Shown here piece by piece: positions 38,187 to 50,940 of a stretch of 60,726 nucleotides of DNA (within the stretch, counting starts at the first letter, position 1; each line of letters begins with the position of its first letter). The notes beneath the pieces are model-generated. The model was not told the DNA's origin and made no database searches. It worked only from the letters and a program-made list of their open reading frames with translations. Source of the stretch: Gammaproteobacteria bacterium. GTDB taxonomy: Bacteria > Pseudomonadota > Gammaproteobacteria > Pseudomonadales > Azotimanducaceae. The DNA lies in contig JAFIFJ010000037.1 of the NCBI GenBank assembly GCA_020832085.1, forward strand, positions 1-60,726. Reading direction: 5' to 3'. A program made the translations under genes and the position numbers.

Positions 38187-38858
38187 ATGCGGCGCACAGG
38201 ATACCAGCGCAGACAGACAGGCGGCAGCGGCAGGACTGCAGCGCGCCCTCCGGGGCGCATCCGCATCATTGCCGGCCGTTTTCGCGGCCGCCGCATCCCG
38301 GTGGCCGACCTGCCCGGGCTGAGACCGACGCCGGAGCGGACCCGGGAAACCCTGTTCAACTGGCTGCAGGGTGAGCTGCATGGCGCCCGGGTGCTGGACA
38401 TGTTCGCCGGCTCCGGAGCGCTGGGCTTCGAGGCCCTGTCGCGGGGCGCAGCCTCGGTGGTCCTGCTGGAGAAGGACCGGCGCGTCTGCCGGCAGCTTGT
38501 GGAAGTCGCCGAAAGCCTCGATCGGGAGCGTTGTCAGGTGCTGCAGGCGGACGCCCTGAACTGGCCCCGGACATCAGTTCAGGCCTTCGACCTCATCCTG
38601 ATCGACCCGCCCTTCGCTTCCGGCCTCGCAGTTGCCGCCCTGGCTCATGTCCACTCCCGGGGCCTGCTGACGACCCATGCCAAGGTGTACTGTGAAGTGT
38701 CATCCCAGGAATCACCGCCACCCTGGAAGCATCCTGACAGTGGAACCTGGCAGGTGCTGAAGGAGACCCGGGCCGGCGACAGCCTCGGCGCCCTGCTGGC
38801 AGCGGCTGCGGAGCCCACGACAGAGCCGCCAGAAAGCGGGGGCATCCAGCCGTCGTGA
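38187..38858 (+). CDS. rsmD: 16S rRNA (guanine966-N2)-methyltransferase
   Basis: Methylates G966 in helix 31 of 16S rRNA. The 223-residue protein has IRIIAGRFRGRRIPV, GLRPTPERTRETLFNWLQ, VLDMFAGSGALGFEALSRGA (SAM loop), VVLLEKD and LILIDPPFASGLA (catalytic NPPF-like DPPF). ATG 38187 is chosen with GGGGAC just upstream; ATG 38133 in frame would add 18 residues and overlap the ftsY start. Divergent from ftsY and followed by coaD, a conserved order. Confidence 0.95.
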   Translation: MRRTGYQRRQTGGSGRTAARPPGRIRIIAGRFRGRRIPVADLPGLRPTPERTRETLFNWLQGELHGARVLDMFAGSGALGFEALSRGAASVVLLEKDRRVCRQLVEVAESLDRERCQVLQADALNWPRTSVQAFDLILIDPPFASGLAVAALAHVHSRGLLTTHAKVYCEVSSQESPPPWKHPDSGTWQVLKETRAGDSLGALLAAAAEPTTEPPESGGIQPS

Positions 38859-39171
38859 ACTGTGCAAGTCCCCGGTTGGCCAGCCAGGGTCGCGGTTTGA
38901 GCCCCTACCGCCTTTCCGCTAGTATCCGCCGGCGCCCGGGCATTGCTGGACCGAAACAGACCTCGCACCATGGTTTCGGCAGCGTGTCCGAGGGGGCGAG
39001 GAGAGTCGTCCCCGAGGCTGGTCAGCGCGCCGGCATGCCCCTGAGCCAGGGCCATGCCTCGTCACCCCAACGCGCAGGAAAGCTTTCGCGACCGACAGCA
39101 ACGCGCCATCGTGGCGTACCCGGGCGCTGCGGGTGAGCAGCGCTTTCAAGTTACCGAGGGCGGACGTCAGT
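38859..39171. other. Gap between rsmD and coaD
   Basis: These 313 bases hold no gene I can support; a 93-codon open frame across them shows no recognisable domain and unusual composition, so it is not called. The one notable element is the candidate promoter at 38897-38925. The long distance from that box to coaD would leave a leader of about 240 bases of unknown function. Confidence 0.5.
38897..38925 (+). promoter_or_regulatory. Candidate promoter upstream of coaD
   Basis: TTGAGC (38897-38902), a 17-base spacer and TAGTAT (38920-38925), each 4 of 6 to sigma70 consensus, lie about 245 bases before the coaD ATG. Spacing is ideal but the distance to coaD is large. Confidence 0.3.
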
Positions 39172-39660
39172 ATGCGTACGGTGGTCTATCCAGGCACCTT
39201 CAATCCCATCACCATCGGTCACACCGATCTCGTCAAGAGGGCGCTGAAGCTCTTCGACCGCGTGATCGTCGCCATCGGCACCAGCCCCCAGAAGAATCCG
39301 TCGGTGGACTTGGCCGACCGCATCGAGCTGTGCCGCGAGGTACTTGGCGACCTGCCGGGCGTCGAGGTGGAGGGCTTCAACGAGCTGCTGGTGCAGTACG
39401 TTCGCCGCAAGCAGGCCAAATTCATCCTGCGCGGCCTGCGCACCGTCGCTGACTTCGAGTACGAGTTTCAGATGGTGGACATGAACCGCCGGCTGGCACC
39501 GGAAATTGAGTACGTCTTCCTCGCCCCGTCCGAGAACTGCTCGTTCATCTCGTCGACGCTAGTGCGGGAGATCGCCATCTACGGTGGCGACGTGTCGAGC
39601 TTCGTCCATCCGGTGGTGGCCCAAGCCCTGAAGCGGCAATACGGCAAAAAGGCCGACTGA
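39172..39660 (+). CDS. coaD: Phosphopantetheine adenylyltransferase
   Basis: Transfers AMP from ATP to 4'-phosphopantetheine in CoA synthesis. The 162-residue protein starts MRTVVYPGTFNPITIGHTDL (nucleotidylyl-transferase T/HxGH motif), then VIVAIGTSPQKNPS, FILRGLRTVADFEYEFQM, and ENCSFISSTLVREIA (ISST motif). coaBC, the preceding enzyme pair, is at 44683 in the same window. Confidence 0.97.
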   Translation: MRTVVYPGTFNPITIGHTDLVKRALKLFDRVIVAIGTSPQKNPSVDLADRIELCREVLGDLPGVEVEGFNELLVQYVRRKQAKFILRGLRTVADFEYEFQMVDMNRRLAPEIEYVFLAPSENCSFISSTLVREIAIYGGDVSSFVHPVVAQALKRQYGKKAD

Positions 39661-39787
39661 CCTGGCAGCCAGCCTTGCTCCCTGAACGCGGACCTTCGCG
39701 CTTCAGCACTCGGCCAGGCGGTCAGGGCTGCGTCAGCAACCGCACCCGCTTGGCACTAACTGGACACTGGCTCGGCCCTGGTGGGCA

Positions 39788-40114
39788 CTACTCGGCGTAG
39801 TCGCCCCGCCAGCCGGAGTTCTTGCAGCCCAGGCAGCGATTGAAGGTCTCCTGAGCCGGACCCACCACCAGTTTCTCTCCGGATTCGATCAGGTTGCCAC
39901 CGGCCATGATGAAGGGCAGACCGACCAGGAAGGTGGCCGTCCCCAGCGCCGTGATCACCAGCCCGACCGGGCGCGCCACCACCAGATCCGCCATCATGGC
40001 TCCGGTACTCGGCTCTTCCACCCGCTGCGCACCCTGATTGGCCGCCGCTGGCAGCGTGGCCAGGGCGAGTATCGAAATGAGTGCGGCAAGTGCCAGCTTG
40101 TTGAGGCTTTCCAT
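39788..40114 (-). CDS. Small exported or membrane protein, unknown function
   Basis: A 108-residue protein starting at ATG 40114, which has GGGGAG 6 bases upstream; longer in-frame starts lack this site. The N terminus LALAALISILALATLPAAANQ looks like a signal peptide, and ARPVGLVITALGTATFLVGLPF like a membrane segment, followed by GGNLIESGEKLVVGPAQETFNRCLG. Similar small proteins are sometimes labelled multidrug transporter without evidence. Two Cys occur near the C terminus (RCLGCKNSGWRG). It lies between coaD and mutM, convergent with coaD. Confidence 0.75.
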   Translation of the reverse strand: MESLNKLALAALISILALATLPAAANQGAQRVEEPSTGAMMADLVVARPVGLVITALGTATFLVGLPFIMAGGNLIESGEKLVVGPAQETFNRCLGCKNSGWRGDYAE

Positions 40115-40209
40115 GGACATCTCCCCATACGGGATGAGCGGCCAGGAAATATAGCATCTTCTCAGGAAGATGCTGTAGGTGTATGACACAGCGAGATATC
40201 GATGTCAGC

Positions 40210-41040
40210 TCACCGCTGGCAGACCGGGCAGTAGACCGTCGCCCGCTGGCCGAGCCGGGCCCCTTTCAGGTTTCCCCCGCAGCGCCGACAGGACTCACCG
40301 CCCCGGCCATAGACCGCCAGGGACTGCTTGAAGTAGCCCGGGCGCCCGTCGCTGGCGACGAAATCCCGCAGGGTGGTCCCGCCCATGACCAGGGCTTCTT
40401 CGAGAACGGCGCGGATCGCCGCCGCCAGCAGGTCGTAGCGGGCCGCCGCAATGCGTCCGGCTGCTCGCATGGGACGGATCCCGGCCCGGAACAGGGCCTC
40501 CGCGGCGTAGATGTTGCCCACCCCCACCACCACGTGCGCATCCATGATGAAGGCCTTGACCGGCGCCCGCCTGCCGCGGGAGCGGGCGAACAGATAGGCG
40601 CCATCGAACGCCGGATCCAGCGGCTCGGGACCGAGGTCGGCCAGCAGGAAGTGGGCCTCCGGCGGCGCGCTGGTGAAGTGCAGGGAGCCGAATCGCCGCG
40701 GGTCGTTCAACCTGAGTTCCGGTGCCCCGGCGAAGGCGAACTGCACATGATCATGAGTCAGCAGCGGTGTCTCGGGCGGCACCAGCCGCATGCTGCCGGA
40801 CATGCCCAGGTGGGCAATCAGCGTGCCGCTGCCGCCGCCGGGGGTCATCAGATCGAACAGCAGGTATTTGGCCCGACGCCTGAGACCCGTGAGGGTGGCG
40901 CCCGTCAGCAGCTGGGAGAAGTCGGGCGGAACGGGCCAGCGCAGGCGCGGGTCACGGACACGAACGGTTTCGAGGCGGCGGCCGACGAGGTGCGGCGCGA
41001 GCCCGCGGCGCGTGGTTTCGACTTCGGGCAGCTCGGGCAT
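40210..41040 (-). CDS. mutM: Formamidopyrimidine-DNA glycosylase
   Basis: Excises 8-oxoguanine and ring-opened purines, then cleaves the abasic site. The 276-residue protein begins [14 protein letters not shown] (Pro nucleophile after Met removal, Glu3), has the Lys in [10 protein letters not shown], the helix-two-turn-helix with [16 protein letters not shown], and a C-terminal zinc finger CRRCGG...VYCPVC. coaD-mutM proximity is common in proteobacteria. Confidence 0.97.
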   Translation of the reverse strand: MPELPEVETTRRGLAPHLVGRRLETVRVRDPRLRWPVPPDFSQLLTGATLTGLRRRAKYLLFDLMTPGGGSGTLIAHLGMSGSMRLVPPETPLLTHDHVQFAFAGAPELRLNDPRRFGSLHFTSAPPEAHFLLADLGPEPLDPAFDGAYLFARSRGRRAPVKAFIMDAHVVVGVGNIYAAEALFRAGIRPMRAAGRIAAARYDLLAAAIRAVLEEALVMGGTTLRDFVASDGRPGYFKQSLAVYGRGGESCRRCGGNLKGARLGQRATVYCPVCQR

Positions 41041-41105
41041 CGCAAGGTTCCGCTTCTCGCAGACTAATGTCCTGGGGCTGGCTCCCTCGTGGGAGGCAGC
41101 GGGCT

Positions 41106-41114
41106 TGCTACAAT
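41106..41114 (+). promoter_or_regulatory. Extended -10 element upstream of hyuA-like gene
   Basis: TGCTACAAT (TGn plus TACAAT, 5 of 6 to TATAAT) lies 25 bases before the ATG at 41140. No good -35 box is present, as is usual for extended -10 promoters. Confidence 0.35.
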
Positions 41115-41139
41115 CCCCCGCTCCTGACTGGAGCCCTGC

Positions 41140-43170
41140 ATGCTACTTGGTGTCGACACCGGCGGTACGTTCACCGACTTCGTACTGCTCGGCGATGAAG
41201 GCGTCCGCCTGCACAAGACCCTGTCCACCCCCGACGCCCCGGAACGGGCGATCCTGGAGGGCATCCGTGAGATGGGGCTCGAAGCGGCGGTGGCCGCTGG
41301 CCGGCTGCGGATTGTACATGGCAGCACCGTGGCCACCAACGCGGCACTGGAGCGCAAAGGCGTGCGCACGGCCTACGTGGCCAACGCAGGGCTCGCCGAC
41401 GTTCTAACCCTGGCGCGGCAGAACCGCCATCGGCTCTACGACCTCACCCCGGACCCCGTGCCGCCACCGGTACCGCAGGAGCTCTGCCTGGAAGTACCGG
41501 TCCGCCTCGACGCCAGCGGCCGGCAGACCCAAGCCCTCAGCGCCCCTGCCATCGCCGACCTGGTGGCGGAGATCGACGCCCTCGATCCCGAGGCGGTGGC
41601 CATCAACCTGCTCTACGCCTGGCTCGATTCCGGTCAGGAGGAGGCCCTCGAAGAGGCGCTCGAACGCGCCGCTCCAGGACGGCGCTTCATCAGCCGGTCG
41701 TCCTTCGTACTGCCTCAGTACCGGGAGTACGAGCGGGGTATCGCCACCTGGCTGAATGCCTGGCTCGGGCCCCGGGTCCAAGGCTACCTGGAGCGGCTGC
41801 AGACCGGCCTGTCGCCCTGCTCCCTGGCCATCATGCAGTCCTCCGGCGGCACCATGGCGGCGGAGGTGGCCAGTAAGCGGGCCGTGAACCTGCTCATCTC
41901 CGGCCCGGCCGGCGGTCTCGCCGGCGCCCGCGCCGTGGCCGGGGCTGCGGGCTTCGAGCGCCTGCTCACCTTCGATATGGGCGGGACCTCCACCGACGTG
42001 GCGCTGATCGACGGCGAAGTCGAACTCAGCAGCGAAGGCCGGCTCGGCCCCTGGCCGGTGGCCGTGCCCATGCTCGACATTCACACCATTGGCGCCGGTG
42101 GCGGTTCCATTGCCAGCATCGATGCCGGCGGTGCCTTGAAGGTCGGTCCGGAATCCGCAGGGGCGGCGCCCGGCCCGGCCTGCTATGGCCGGGGCGGAAA
42201 GGCAGCCACGGTGACGGACGCCAACGTGGTCCTCGGTCGCCTGCCCGCCCACGCGACCCTCGGCGGTTCCCTGGCACTGGATCTGGATGCCGCCCGTCAG
42301 GCCGTGAGCGAACTTGCGGACGCGCTGGGTCTCGATCTCATGACCACGGCACGGGGCATCCTGGAGGTGGCGAACGAACACATGGCTCAGGCCCTCAGGG
42401 TGATGTCCATCGAGAGGGGACGAGACCCCCGCAAACTGGTGCTGTGCTGTTTCGGCGGTGCCGGCGGCCTGCACCTGTGCGATCTGGCTGAGGCGCTGGG
42501 CATGGATCAAGCCATGGTGCCGAGCTTCGCAGGCGTGCTTTCGGCGCTGGGGATGCTGGTGGCCAGGCCCGAGCGGCAACTCGTGCGCAGCCTTCGGGCG
42601 GAACTGGACGCCCTGCAACCCGGCGATCTGCAACGGATCCGCGATGAACTGATGGCCTCCGGACGTGCGGAACTCGAGCAGGAAGGCGTGGACACAGCCG
42701 ACTTGGAAGAAGAGGCGTTTCTCGAAGTGCGCTACCGCGGCCAGGCCTTCGCCCTGAGCCTCCCCTACGTCGGGCGCCGTGAAGACATCGAGGCGGCCTT
42801 CCACCACGACCACCGGCAACGCTACGGCCATGCGCTGGGCACCGCCGTGGAAGTCGTCAACGTTCGGGTCAGACTGAGGGCAAGGGGTGAACGCCTGCTG
42901 CTGCCGGAACTTGCCGAGGGGGCACCCGGGCTACCGCTGACCCGGGTGGAGGTGTCCGGGCTGGGCTCGGACGTACCGGTCTACGACCGGGAGACGCTGC
43001 GCCCAGGGCAAACGCTGGCGGGCCCGGCGCTGGTCACCGAAGCGACGGCCACCAGCCTCATTGCCAGGGGGTGGACGGCGGAGGTGGACGGTACGGGCAA
43101 CCTGCTGCTGGCGCGAACGGCGCCCTGTCCTGAGCGAAGCGGCAGCGAAGCTTCGTCACCAAGGGGGTGA
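41140..43170 (+). CDS. hyuA: HyuA-type hydantoinase/oxoprolinase subunit
   Basis: A 676-residue protein of the N-methylhydantoinase A / 5-oxoprolinase family with actin-like ATP-binding motifs: [19 protein letters not shown] (phosphate 1), [50 protein letters not shown] (phosphate 2), [21 protein letters not shown]. Such subunits normally act with a HyuB partner to hydrolyse cyclic amides using ATP. No hyuB lies beside it here, so substrate and activity are open. The last 16 residues ([14 protein letters not shown]) come from repeat-like DNA. Confidence 0.9.
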   Translation: MLLGVDTGGTFTDFVLLGDEGVRLHKTLSTPDAPERAILEGIREMGLEAAVAAGRLRIVHGSTVATNAALERKGVRTAYVANAGLADVLTLARQNRHRLYDLTPDPVPPPVPQELCLEVPVRLDASGRQTQALSAPAIADLVAEIDALDPEAVAINLLYAWLDSGQEEALEEALERAAPGRRFISRSSFVLPQYREYERGIATWLNAWLGPRVQGYLERLQTGLSPCSLAIMQSSGGTMAAEVASKRAVNLLISGPAGGLAGARAVAGAAGFERLLTFDMGGTSTDVALIDGEVELSSEGRLGPWPVAVPMLDIHTIGAGGGSIASIDAGGALKVGPESAGAAPGPACYGRGGKAATVTDANVVLGRLPAHATLGGSLALDLDAARQAVSELADALGLDLMTTARGILEVANEHMAQALRVMSIERGRDPRKLVLCCFGGAGGLHLCDLAEALGMDQAMVPSFAGVLSALGMLVARPERQLVRSLRAELDALQPGDLQRIRDELMASGRAELEQEGVDTADLEEEAFLEVRYRGQAFALSLPYVGRREDIEAAFHHDHRQRYGHALGTAVEVVNVRVRLRARGERLLLPELAEGAPGLPLTRVEVSGLGSDVPVYDRETLRPGQTLAGPALVTEATATSLIARGWTAEVDGTGNLLLARTAPCPERSGSEASSPRG

Positions 43171-43196
43171 TGCGCAGGGGGGTATGCGGAACACTT

Positions 43197-43220
43197 CGGC
43201 TGCGGGATGACCCGCAGCCG
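43197..43220. terminator. 10-bp perfect hairpin between hyuA and rpmG
   Basis: CGGCTGCGGG (43197-43206) and CCCGCAGCCG (43211-43220) enclose an ATGA loop. It lies between the convergent hyuA-like gene and rpmG and could end both transcripts. No T run is present on either side. Confidence 0.35.
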
Positions 43221-43254
43221 ACGGCGAACCCGGAACCTTGCCGGCATTCGGGAC

Positions 43255-43275
43255 GCCGGTGAGATTTCCGGGGTG
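43255..43275. repeat. Solitary copy of the ftsX-rpoH element end
   Basis: This 21-base stretch centred on GGTGAGATTTCCGGG agrees at 18 of 21 positions with the right end of the element at 35355-35375. It lies 5 bases past the rpmG stop. No inverted partner was found nearby, so it is a lone end or chance similarity; the 15-base exact core argues against chance. Confidence 0.45.
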
Positions 43276-43280
43276 GCGAG

Positions 43281-43436
43281 TTACTTGATCTTCGCTTCCT
43301 TGTACGGCACGTGCTTGCGAACCACCGGATCGTACTTGTTCATCTCGAGCTTTTCCGGAGTGGTGCGCTTGTTCTTGGTGGTGGTGTAGTAGTGACCGGT
43401 TCCGGCCGACGACACCAACTTGATCTTGTCACGCAT
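43281..43436 (-). CDS. rpmG: 50S ribosomal protein L33
   Basis: A 51-residue ribosomal protein reading [19 protein letters not shown], then [20 protein letters not shown] and [11 protein letters not shown]. The family pattern is clear. It lacks the paired CxxC zinc ligands, so it is the zinc-independent form. It lies 11 bases downstream of rpmB in the same operon, the standard rpmBG arrangement. Confidence 0.96.
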   Translation of the reverse strand: MRDKIKLVSSAGTGHYYTTTKNKRTTPEKLEMNKYDPVVRKHVPYKEAKIK

Positions 43437-43447
43437 GACCGGTCTCC

Positions 43448-43684
43448 TCAGACTTTCTCGCCGCGCTTGCGCAGGCTTTCCAGGACGGCTTCAATGCCGT
43501 GCTTGTCGATGATGCGCAGACCCTTGCTGGAGACGCGCAAACGCACGAAGCGCTTTTCGCCTTCGACCCAGAAGCGATGGGCATGAAGGTTCGGCAGGAA
43601 CCGACGCCGGGTCTTGTTGTTGGCGTGGGAAACGTTGTTACCGGTCGTGGGCCGCTTGCCGGTGACCTGACACACTTGGGACAT
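43448..43684 (-). CDS. rpmB: 50S ribosomal protein L28
   Basis: A 78-residue ribosomal protein: [59 protein letters not shown]. One Cys only, so this is also the zinc-free type. First gene of the rpmBG operon, with a good promoter at 43786-43814. Confidence 0.97.
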   Translation of the reverse strand: MSQVCQVTGKRPTTGNNVSHANNKTRRRFLPNLHAHRFWVEGEKRFVRLRVSSKGLRIIDKHGIEAVLESLRKRGEKV

Positions 43685-43785
43685 CAGACTGTGCCTCTTG
43701 CCAATGGCCCGCTGGGCCCAACAATGAATAAACGCTCGGATGCGTCAATGGACGCTCCGATGCATGCTGCAGAAGCGAGCGCGGC

Positions 43786-43814
43786 GTTATACCAGAGCCC
43801 ACCCGGGCAAGCAA
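43786..43814 (-). promoter_or_regulatory. Sigma70-like promoter for rpmBG
   Basis: On the minus strand TTGCTT (43809-43814), a 17-base spacer and TATAAC (43786-43791), preceded by TGG for an extended -10. It lies 102 bases before the rpmB ATG. This is among the best promoter matches in the window and fits a highly expressed ribosomal operon. Confidence 0.55.
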
Positions 43815-43886
43815 GTCCGAATGACGCTCTGGCCATTCGAGGCACTGATTCCTAAGCCTTTTTTGCTTTGCACCATACCCATCGCC

Positions 43887-44561
43887 TTACAGCAGGCCCC
43901 GCTCCGCCAGCGACACCACCTCCGCATCGCCCACCACCAGATGATCGAGGACGCGAACGTCGATGAGGTCCAGCGCGCTCTTCAGGCGCCCGGTGATGCG
44001 GACGTCGGCCCGGCTCGGTTCGGCCACGCCCGAGGGATGGTTGTGGACCAGCACCACCGCGGCGGCGTTGGCAGCAATGGCCGCACGCACCACCTCCCGC
44101 GGATGCACGCTGGCGCCGTCGATGGTGCCGCGGAACAACCGCTCGAAGCGAATCACGCGATGGCGGGAGTCGAGGAAGAGGCAGCCGAAGATCTCGTGTT
44201 CCAGATCGCGCAGGGTCGCGAGCAGGAACCTTCGTACGGCCTCAGGGTCGGAGATCACCGTCCCGCGCCGAACCTGCTCGGCAAGCATGCGCCGACCGAG
44301 TTCGGCAATGGCTGCAAGCTCGCTGACCCGGGCCGGCCCGATGCCGGTGCAGCCGAGCAGATCGTCCGGCGTGGCACAGAACAGCGCCCGCAGGCCGCCG
44401 AAACGCCCGAGCAGGGACCGCGCCAGCGCCACCGCGGACGCGCCCTGGGCGCCATGGCGCAGACAGATGGCCAGCAGTTCGGCGTCCGACAACGCCGCCA
44501 CCCCCTGCTGCTGCAGTTTCTCCCGAGGTCGTTCCGCTTCCGGCCACTGACGAATACCCAT
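43887..44561 (-). CDS. radC: RadC/YicR family protein
   Basis: A 224-residue protein with an N-terminal helix-hairpin-helix ([21 protein letters not shown]) and a C-terminal JAB/MPN metalloprotease-like domain: [33 protein letters not shown] (HxHx7SxxD-type zinc site). Despite its name, a repair role is unproven. Divergent from coaBC, a conserved neighbour pair. Confidence 0.95.
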   Translation of the reverse strand: MGIRQWPEAERPREKLQQQGVAALSDAELLAICLRHGAQGASAVALARSLLGRFGGLRALFCATPDDLLGCTGIGPARVSELAAIAELGRRMLAEQVRRGTVISDPEAVRRFLLATLRDLEHEIFGCLFLDSRHRVIRFERLFRGTIDGASVHPREVVRAAIAANAAAVVLVHNHPSGVAEPSRADVRITGRLKSALDLIDVRVLDHLVVGDAEVVSLAERGLL

Positions 44562-44682
44562 GTCGTTCTCCTGAGCCAGCCGGGGATCGGCGGCGCTGTT
44601 TCGCTTCGAGGAGCCGGACAGACTCCAGGGCCGGTCGATGGTATCTTAGCGGCGCTCTGTACAATCCCACGTGCGAGATTTC

Positions 44683-45963
44683 ATGCAGCTTCTTCAGCCA
44701 AAACGGGTACTGCTGGGGGTCACTGGCGGTATTGCGGCCTACAAGGCCTGCGAATTGTGCCGGCGGCTGCGCGACCTCGGCGCCGAAGTGCAGGTGGTCA
44801 TGACCCCGGCGGGCACCCGGTTCGTGACCCCATTGACCCTGCAGGCCCTGTCCGGGCGACCGGTGCGCACCGACCTGCTCGATCCGAGTGCCGAAGCCGC
44901 CATGGGACACATCGAACTGGCAAAGTGGGCCGATCTGATCCTGGTGGCGCCGGCATCGGCGGACTTTCTCGCCCGACTCGCCGCTGGCCTTGCCGACGAT
45001 CTGCTGACCACGGCCTGCCTCGCCAGCGATGCTCCCATGGCGGTGGCCCCGGCCATGAATCAGGCCATGTGGCGTTCACCGGCCACCCGCCGCAACGTGG
45101 CCACTCTGATCGCTGACGGCGTGCAGATCTGGGGGCCCGGCAGCGGCTCTCAGGCCTGTGGCGATGAAGGGCCCGGACGCATGCTGGAGCCGGCCGAACT
45201 GCTCGATCACCTGCAGACGGCGCTGAACCTCACCGCAGCAGGGCCAGCTTCTGCGGGCCGACACCTGGCCGGACGCCACGTCGTCATCACCGCGGGCCCC
45301 ACCCGGGAGCCTCTGGACCCGGTGCGCTATCTGAGCAACCACAGTTCCGGCAAACAGGGCTTCGCCCTCGCCGCCGCCGCCGCCGAGGCGGGCGCCCGGG
45401 TCAGCCTCATCGCGGGGCCGGTGGACCTGCCGACGCCGAAGGATGTGCAGCGCGTCGACGTCCTCACCGCCTGCGACATGCTTGCTGCTGCAGAACGCTG
45501 CTGTCGCGACGGGGCGGATGTCTTCATCAGCGTGGCCGCCGTGGCGGACTACCGGCCGGCAACGCCCGCCGAGCAGAAGATCAAGAAGGCCGCCGGCGCG
45601 ACCGGGCTCACGCTGACGCTGGTCGAGAATCCGGACATCGTCGCCACCATCGCCACCGGTACACCCCGCCCCTTCACGGTGGCCTTCGCGGCTGAGACAG
45701 AAAATCTAGTCGCCCACGCCCGGACCAAGCTCCTGCGCAAAAAGGTGGACATGGTGGTCGCCAACGACGTATCCCGCAGCGACATCGGCTTCGGCAGCGA
45801 CGACAACGGCGTCACGCTGGTCACCGCCGACGGCGACGAGGAGCTTAAGGCCATGCCCAAGACCGCATTGGCACGCCTGCTCATCGAGCGTATCGCCCAG
45901 AGCGCGGGCTTCGGTTGCACGCCGGAGCGGGCATCGTCAGGAAACGGGGGCGACAGCCACTGA
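44683..45963 (+). CDS. coaBC: Bifunctional phosphopantothenoylcysteine decarboxylase/synthetase
   Basis: Makes 4'-phosphopantetheine in CoA synthesis. The 426-residue protein has the FMN-binding CoaC half (VLLGVTGGIAAYKACEL, APASADFLARLAAGLADDLL, APAMNQAMW, GSQACGDEGPGRM) and the CoaB half (VVITAGPTREPLDPVRYLSN, SSGKQGFALAAAA, ADYRPATPAEQKIKK, VANDVSRSDIGFGSDDNGVTL). GTG 44671 in frame is a possible earlier start. In pseudomonads dut follows; here the phosphomannomutase gene follows after 16 bases. Confidence 0.96.
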   Translation: MQLLQPKRVLLGVTGGIAAYKACELCRRLRDLGAEVQVVMTPAGTRFVTPLTLQALSGRPVRTDLLDPSAEAAMGHIELAKWADLILVAPASADFLARLAAGLADDLLTTACLASDAPMAVAPAMNQAMWRSPATRRNVATLIADGVQIWGPGSGSQACGDEGPGRMLEPAELLDHLQTALNLTAAGPASAGRHLAGRHVVITAGPTREPLDPVRYLSNHSSGKQGFALAAAAAEAGARVSLIAGPVDLPTPKDVQRVDVLTACDMLAAAERCCRDGADVFISVAAVADYRPATPAEQKIKKAAGATGLTLTLVENPDIVATIATGTPRPFTVAFAAETENLVAHARTKLLRKKVDMVVANDVSRSDIGFGSDDNGVTLVTADGDEELKAMPKTALARLLIERIAQSAGFGCTPERASSGNGGDSH

Positions 45964-45979
45964 AATCACGGCAGTCTTC

Positions 45980-49563
<3,584 letters not shown>

Positions 49564-49644
49564 GGAAACGGCGGGGCGCGGGGGCACACCGTCGAAATCG
49601 AAGTCGATCAGCAGCCTGAAACCACCTCGAGGGGGATGCAAGGC

Positions 49645-50247
49645 ATGGCGCGAGCCGAGAACGGTGGCCGACGCGAACAGATCCTGCAGACGTTCGCGAC
49701 CATGCTGGAGACGCGGCCGGGATCACGGATCACGACCGCGGCTCTGGCGCAGGAGGTCGGCGTATCCGAAGCCGCGCTCTATCGGCACTTCCCAAGCAAG
49801 GCACGCATGTTCGAGGGGCTCATCGAGTTCATCGAGGACACGGTGTTCACCCGCATCAACCGCATCCTCGAGGAGCAGTCGGACCCCATCGCCCGTTGCC
49901 ACGCTGTCATGCTTCTGCTGCTGTCATTCTGCGAGCGCAATCCGGGCTTCTCTCGGCTCCTCACCGGCGACGCCCTGGCCGGCGAGACCGAGCGCCTGCG
50001 CCAGCGCATCGCCCAGTTCTACAGCCGGCTGGAAACTCAACTGCGGACCATTCTTCGGGACGGCGAGATCGCCCATGGGGTGCGCACGCAGATTCCGGCA
50101 GCGGTGGCTGCCAACCTCATGCTGGCGGCTGCCGAGGGACGCATCATGCAGTTCGTGCGCAGTGATTTTCGGCGAGCTCCGACGGAAAACTGGGACTTGC
50201 AGTGGTCGCGCCTGGCACCCGCGCTGTTCCTGGCCCTGCCGGGCTGA
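49645..50247 (+). CDS. slmA: Nucleoid occlusion protein SlmA
   Basis: A TetR-fold DNA-binding protein of 200 residues that stops FtsZ rings forming over the chromosome. N-terminal [54 protein letters not shown]-terminal part includes [14 protein letters not shown] typical of SlmA. ATG 49645 has GAGGGGG 9 bases upstream; ATG 49636 is an alternative. Gene order argB-slmA-pyrE region supports the call. Confidence 0.93.
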   Translation: MARAENGGRREQILQTFATMLETRPGSRITTAALAQEVGVSEAALYRHFPSKARMFEGLIEFIEDTVFTRINRILEEQSDPIARCHAVMLLLLSFCERNPGFSRLLTGDALAGETERLRQRIAQFYSRLETQLRTILRDGEIAHGVRTQIPAAVAANLMLAAAEGRIMQFVRSDFRRAPTENWDLQWSRLAPALFLALPG

Positions 50248-50298
50248 CCCGGCGCCTGCGCCTGATCCGAAAGGGCTGACGCCCCGCCCGGGTCAGCC
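50242..50298. terminator. Bidirectional hairpin spanning both stop codons
   Basis: GGCTGACCCGG (50242-50252) and CCGGGTCAGCC (50288-50298) are perfect 11-bp complements with a 35-base loop. Each arm contains the stop codon of one of the two convergent genes (slmA and the DUF4124 gene). It probably limits read-through or protects both 3' ends; no T run. Confidence 0.4.
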
Positions 50299-50940
50299 GT
50301 CCGGCGACGACTGGGGCACTCCGAGCAGGCGGGCCACCCGCTCACGATCCCGGGCAAAACTCTCCCGGGTGCGTTCGATTTCCTCTTCCCGCGAGCGGAT
50401 TTCTGCATGGCGCTCTTCGAGCTGCGTGTCGATGCGGGCGAGCGCGGTGACGATGTGCTCGGGTATGGGTCGACCGGCCCGCTCGAGTTCGGCGGCCTGG
50501 GCTTCGATCTCAGACTGCTGCGTATGCAGGCGCGCCATACCCGCGCGGATGGAGGCAATATGGGCTTCGATGCTCTCGATGCGGCGGTTTCCTGCCCGGG
50601 AGACCTCCTCCGGTGAGCCGTAAAGCCGCAGCAGCTCCTCGTCCTGGGCACGACGCCGATCGGCAGCCTGCCGCTCCGCTTCACGCTCGGCCTCTTCGGC
50701 CTGACGGGCGCGGACTTCCTCTGCGGTGAGCTGACGCGGTACTTCCCGCAGCACGCGGCCCCTTGAGTCAATCACCGCGTATCCACGGCTGGCATAGCGC
50801 GGGGGCAGATTGCTGGAAATCACCACTACCCCGTCGTCGTTGATGTAGCGGAACAGCTCTGCCGCCACCGCGGGAACCGCGGCGCCGAGACTTGCGCACA
50901 GCAGGACGAACGCTGCCGTGAAGCCAGCGGCCTTGTTCAT
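50293..50940 (-). CDS. DUF4124 exported coiled-coil protein
   Basis: A 215-residue protein. Signal peptide MNKAAGFTAAFVLLCASLGA with AVPAVAA before the likely cut; then a DUF4124-like segment (LFRYINDDGVVVISSNLPPRYASRGYAV); then about 140 residues rich in Glu, Arg and Ala forming a long coiled coil (EEVRARQAEEAEREAERQAA, IEAHIASIRAGMARL). Probably periplasmic; function unknown. Its ATG overlaps the pyrE stop by four bases. Confidence 0.85.
   Translation of the reverse strand: MNKAAGFTAAFVLLCASLGAAVPAVAAELFRYINDDGVVVISSNLPPRYASRGYAVIDSRGRVLREVPRQLTAEEVRARQAEEAEREAERQAADRRRAQDEELLRLYGSPEEVSRAGNRRIESIEAHIASIRAGMARLHTQQSEIEAQAAELERAGRPIPEHIVTALARIDTQLEERHAEIRSREEEIERTRESFARDRERVARLLGVPQSSPDG

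Noticed and set aside
38855-39136. 93-codon open frame between rsmD and coaD
   Set aside because: No domain, no ribosome site, low-complexity composition; treated as a non-coding gap.
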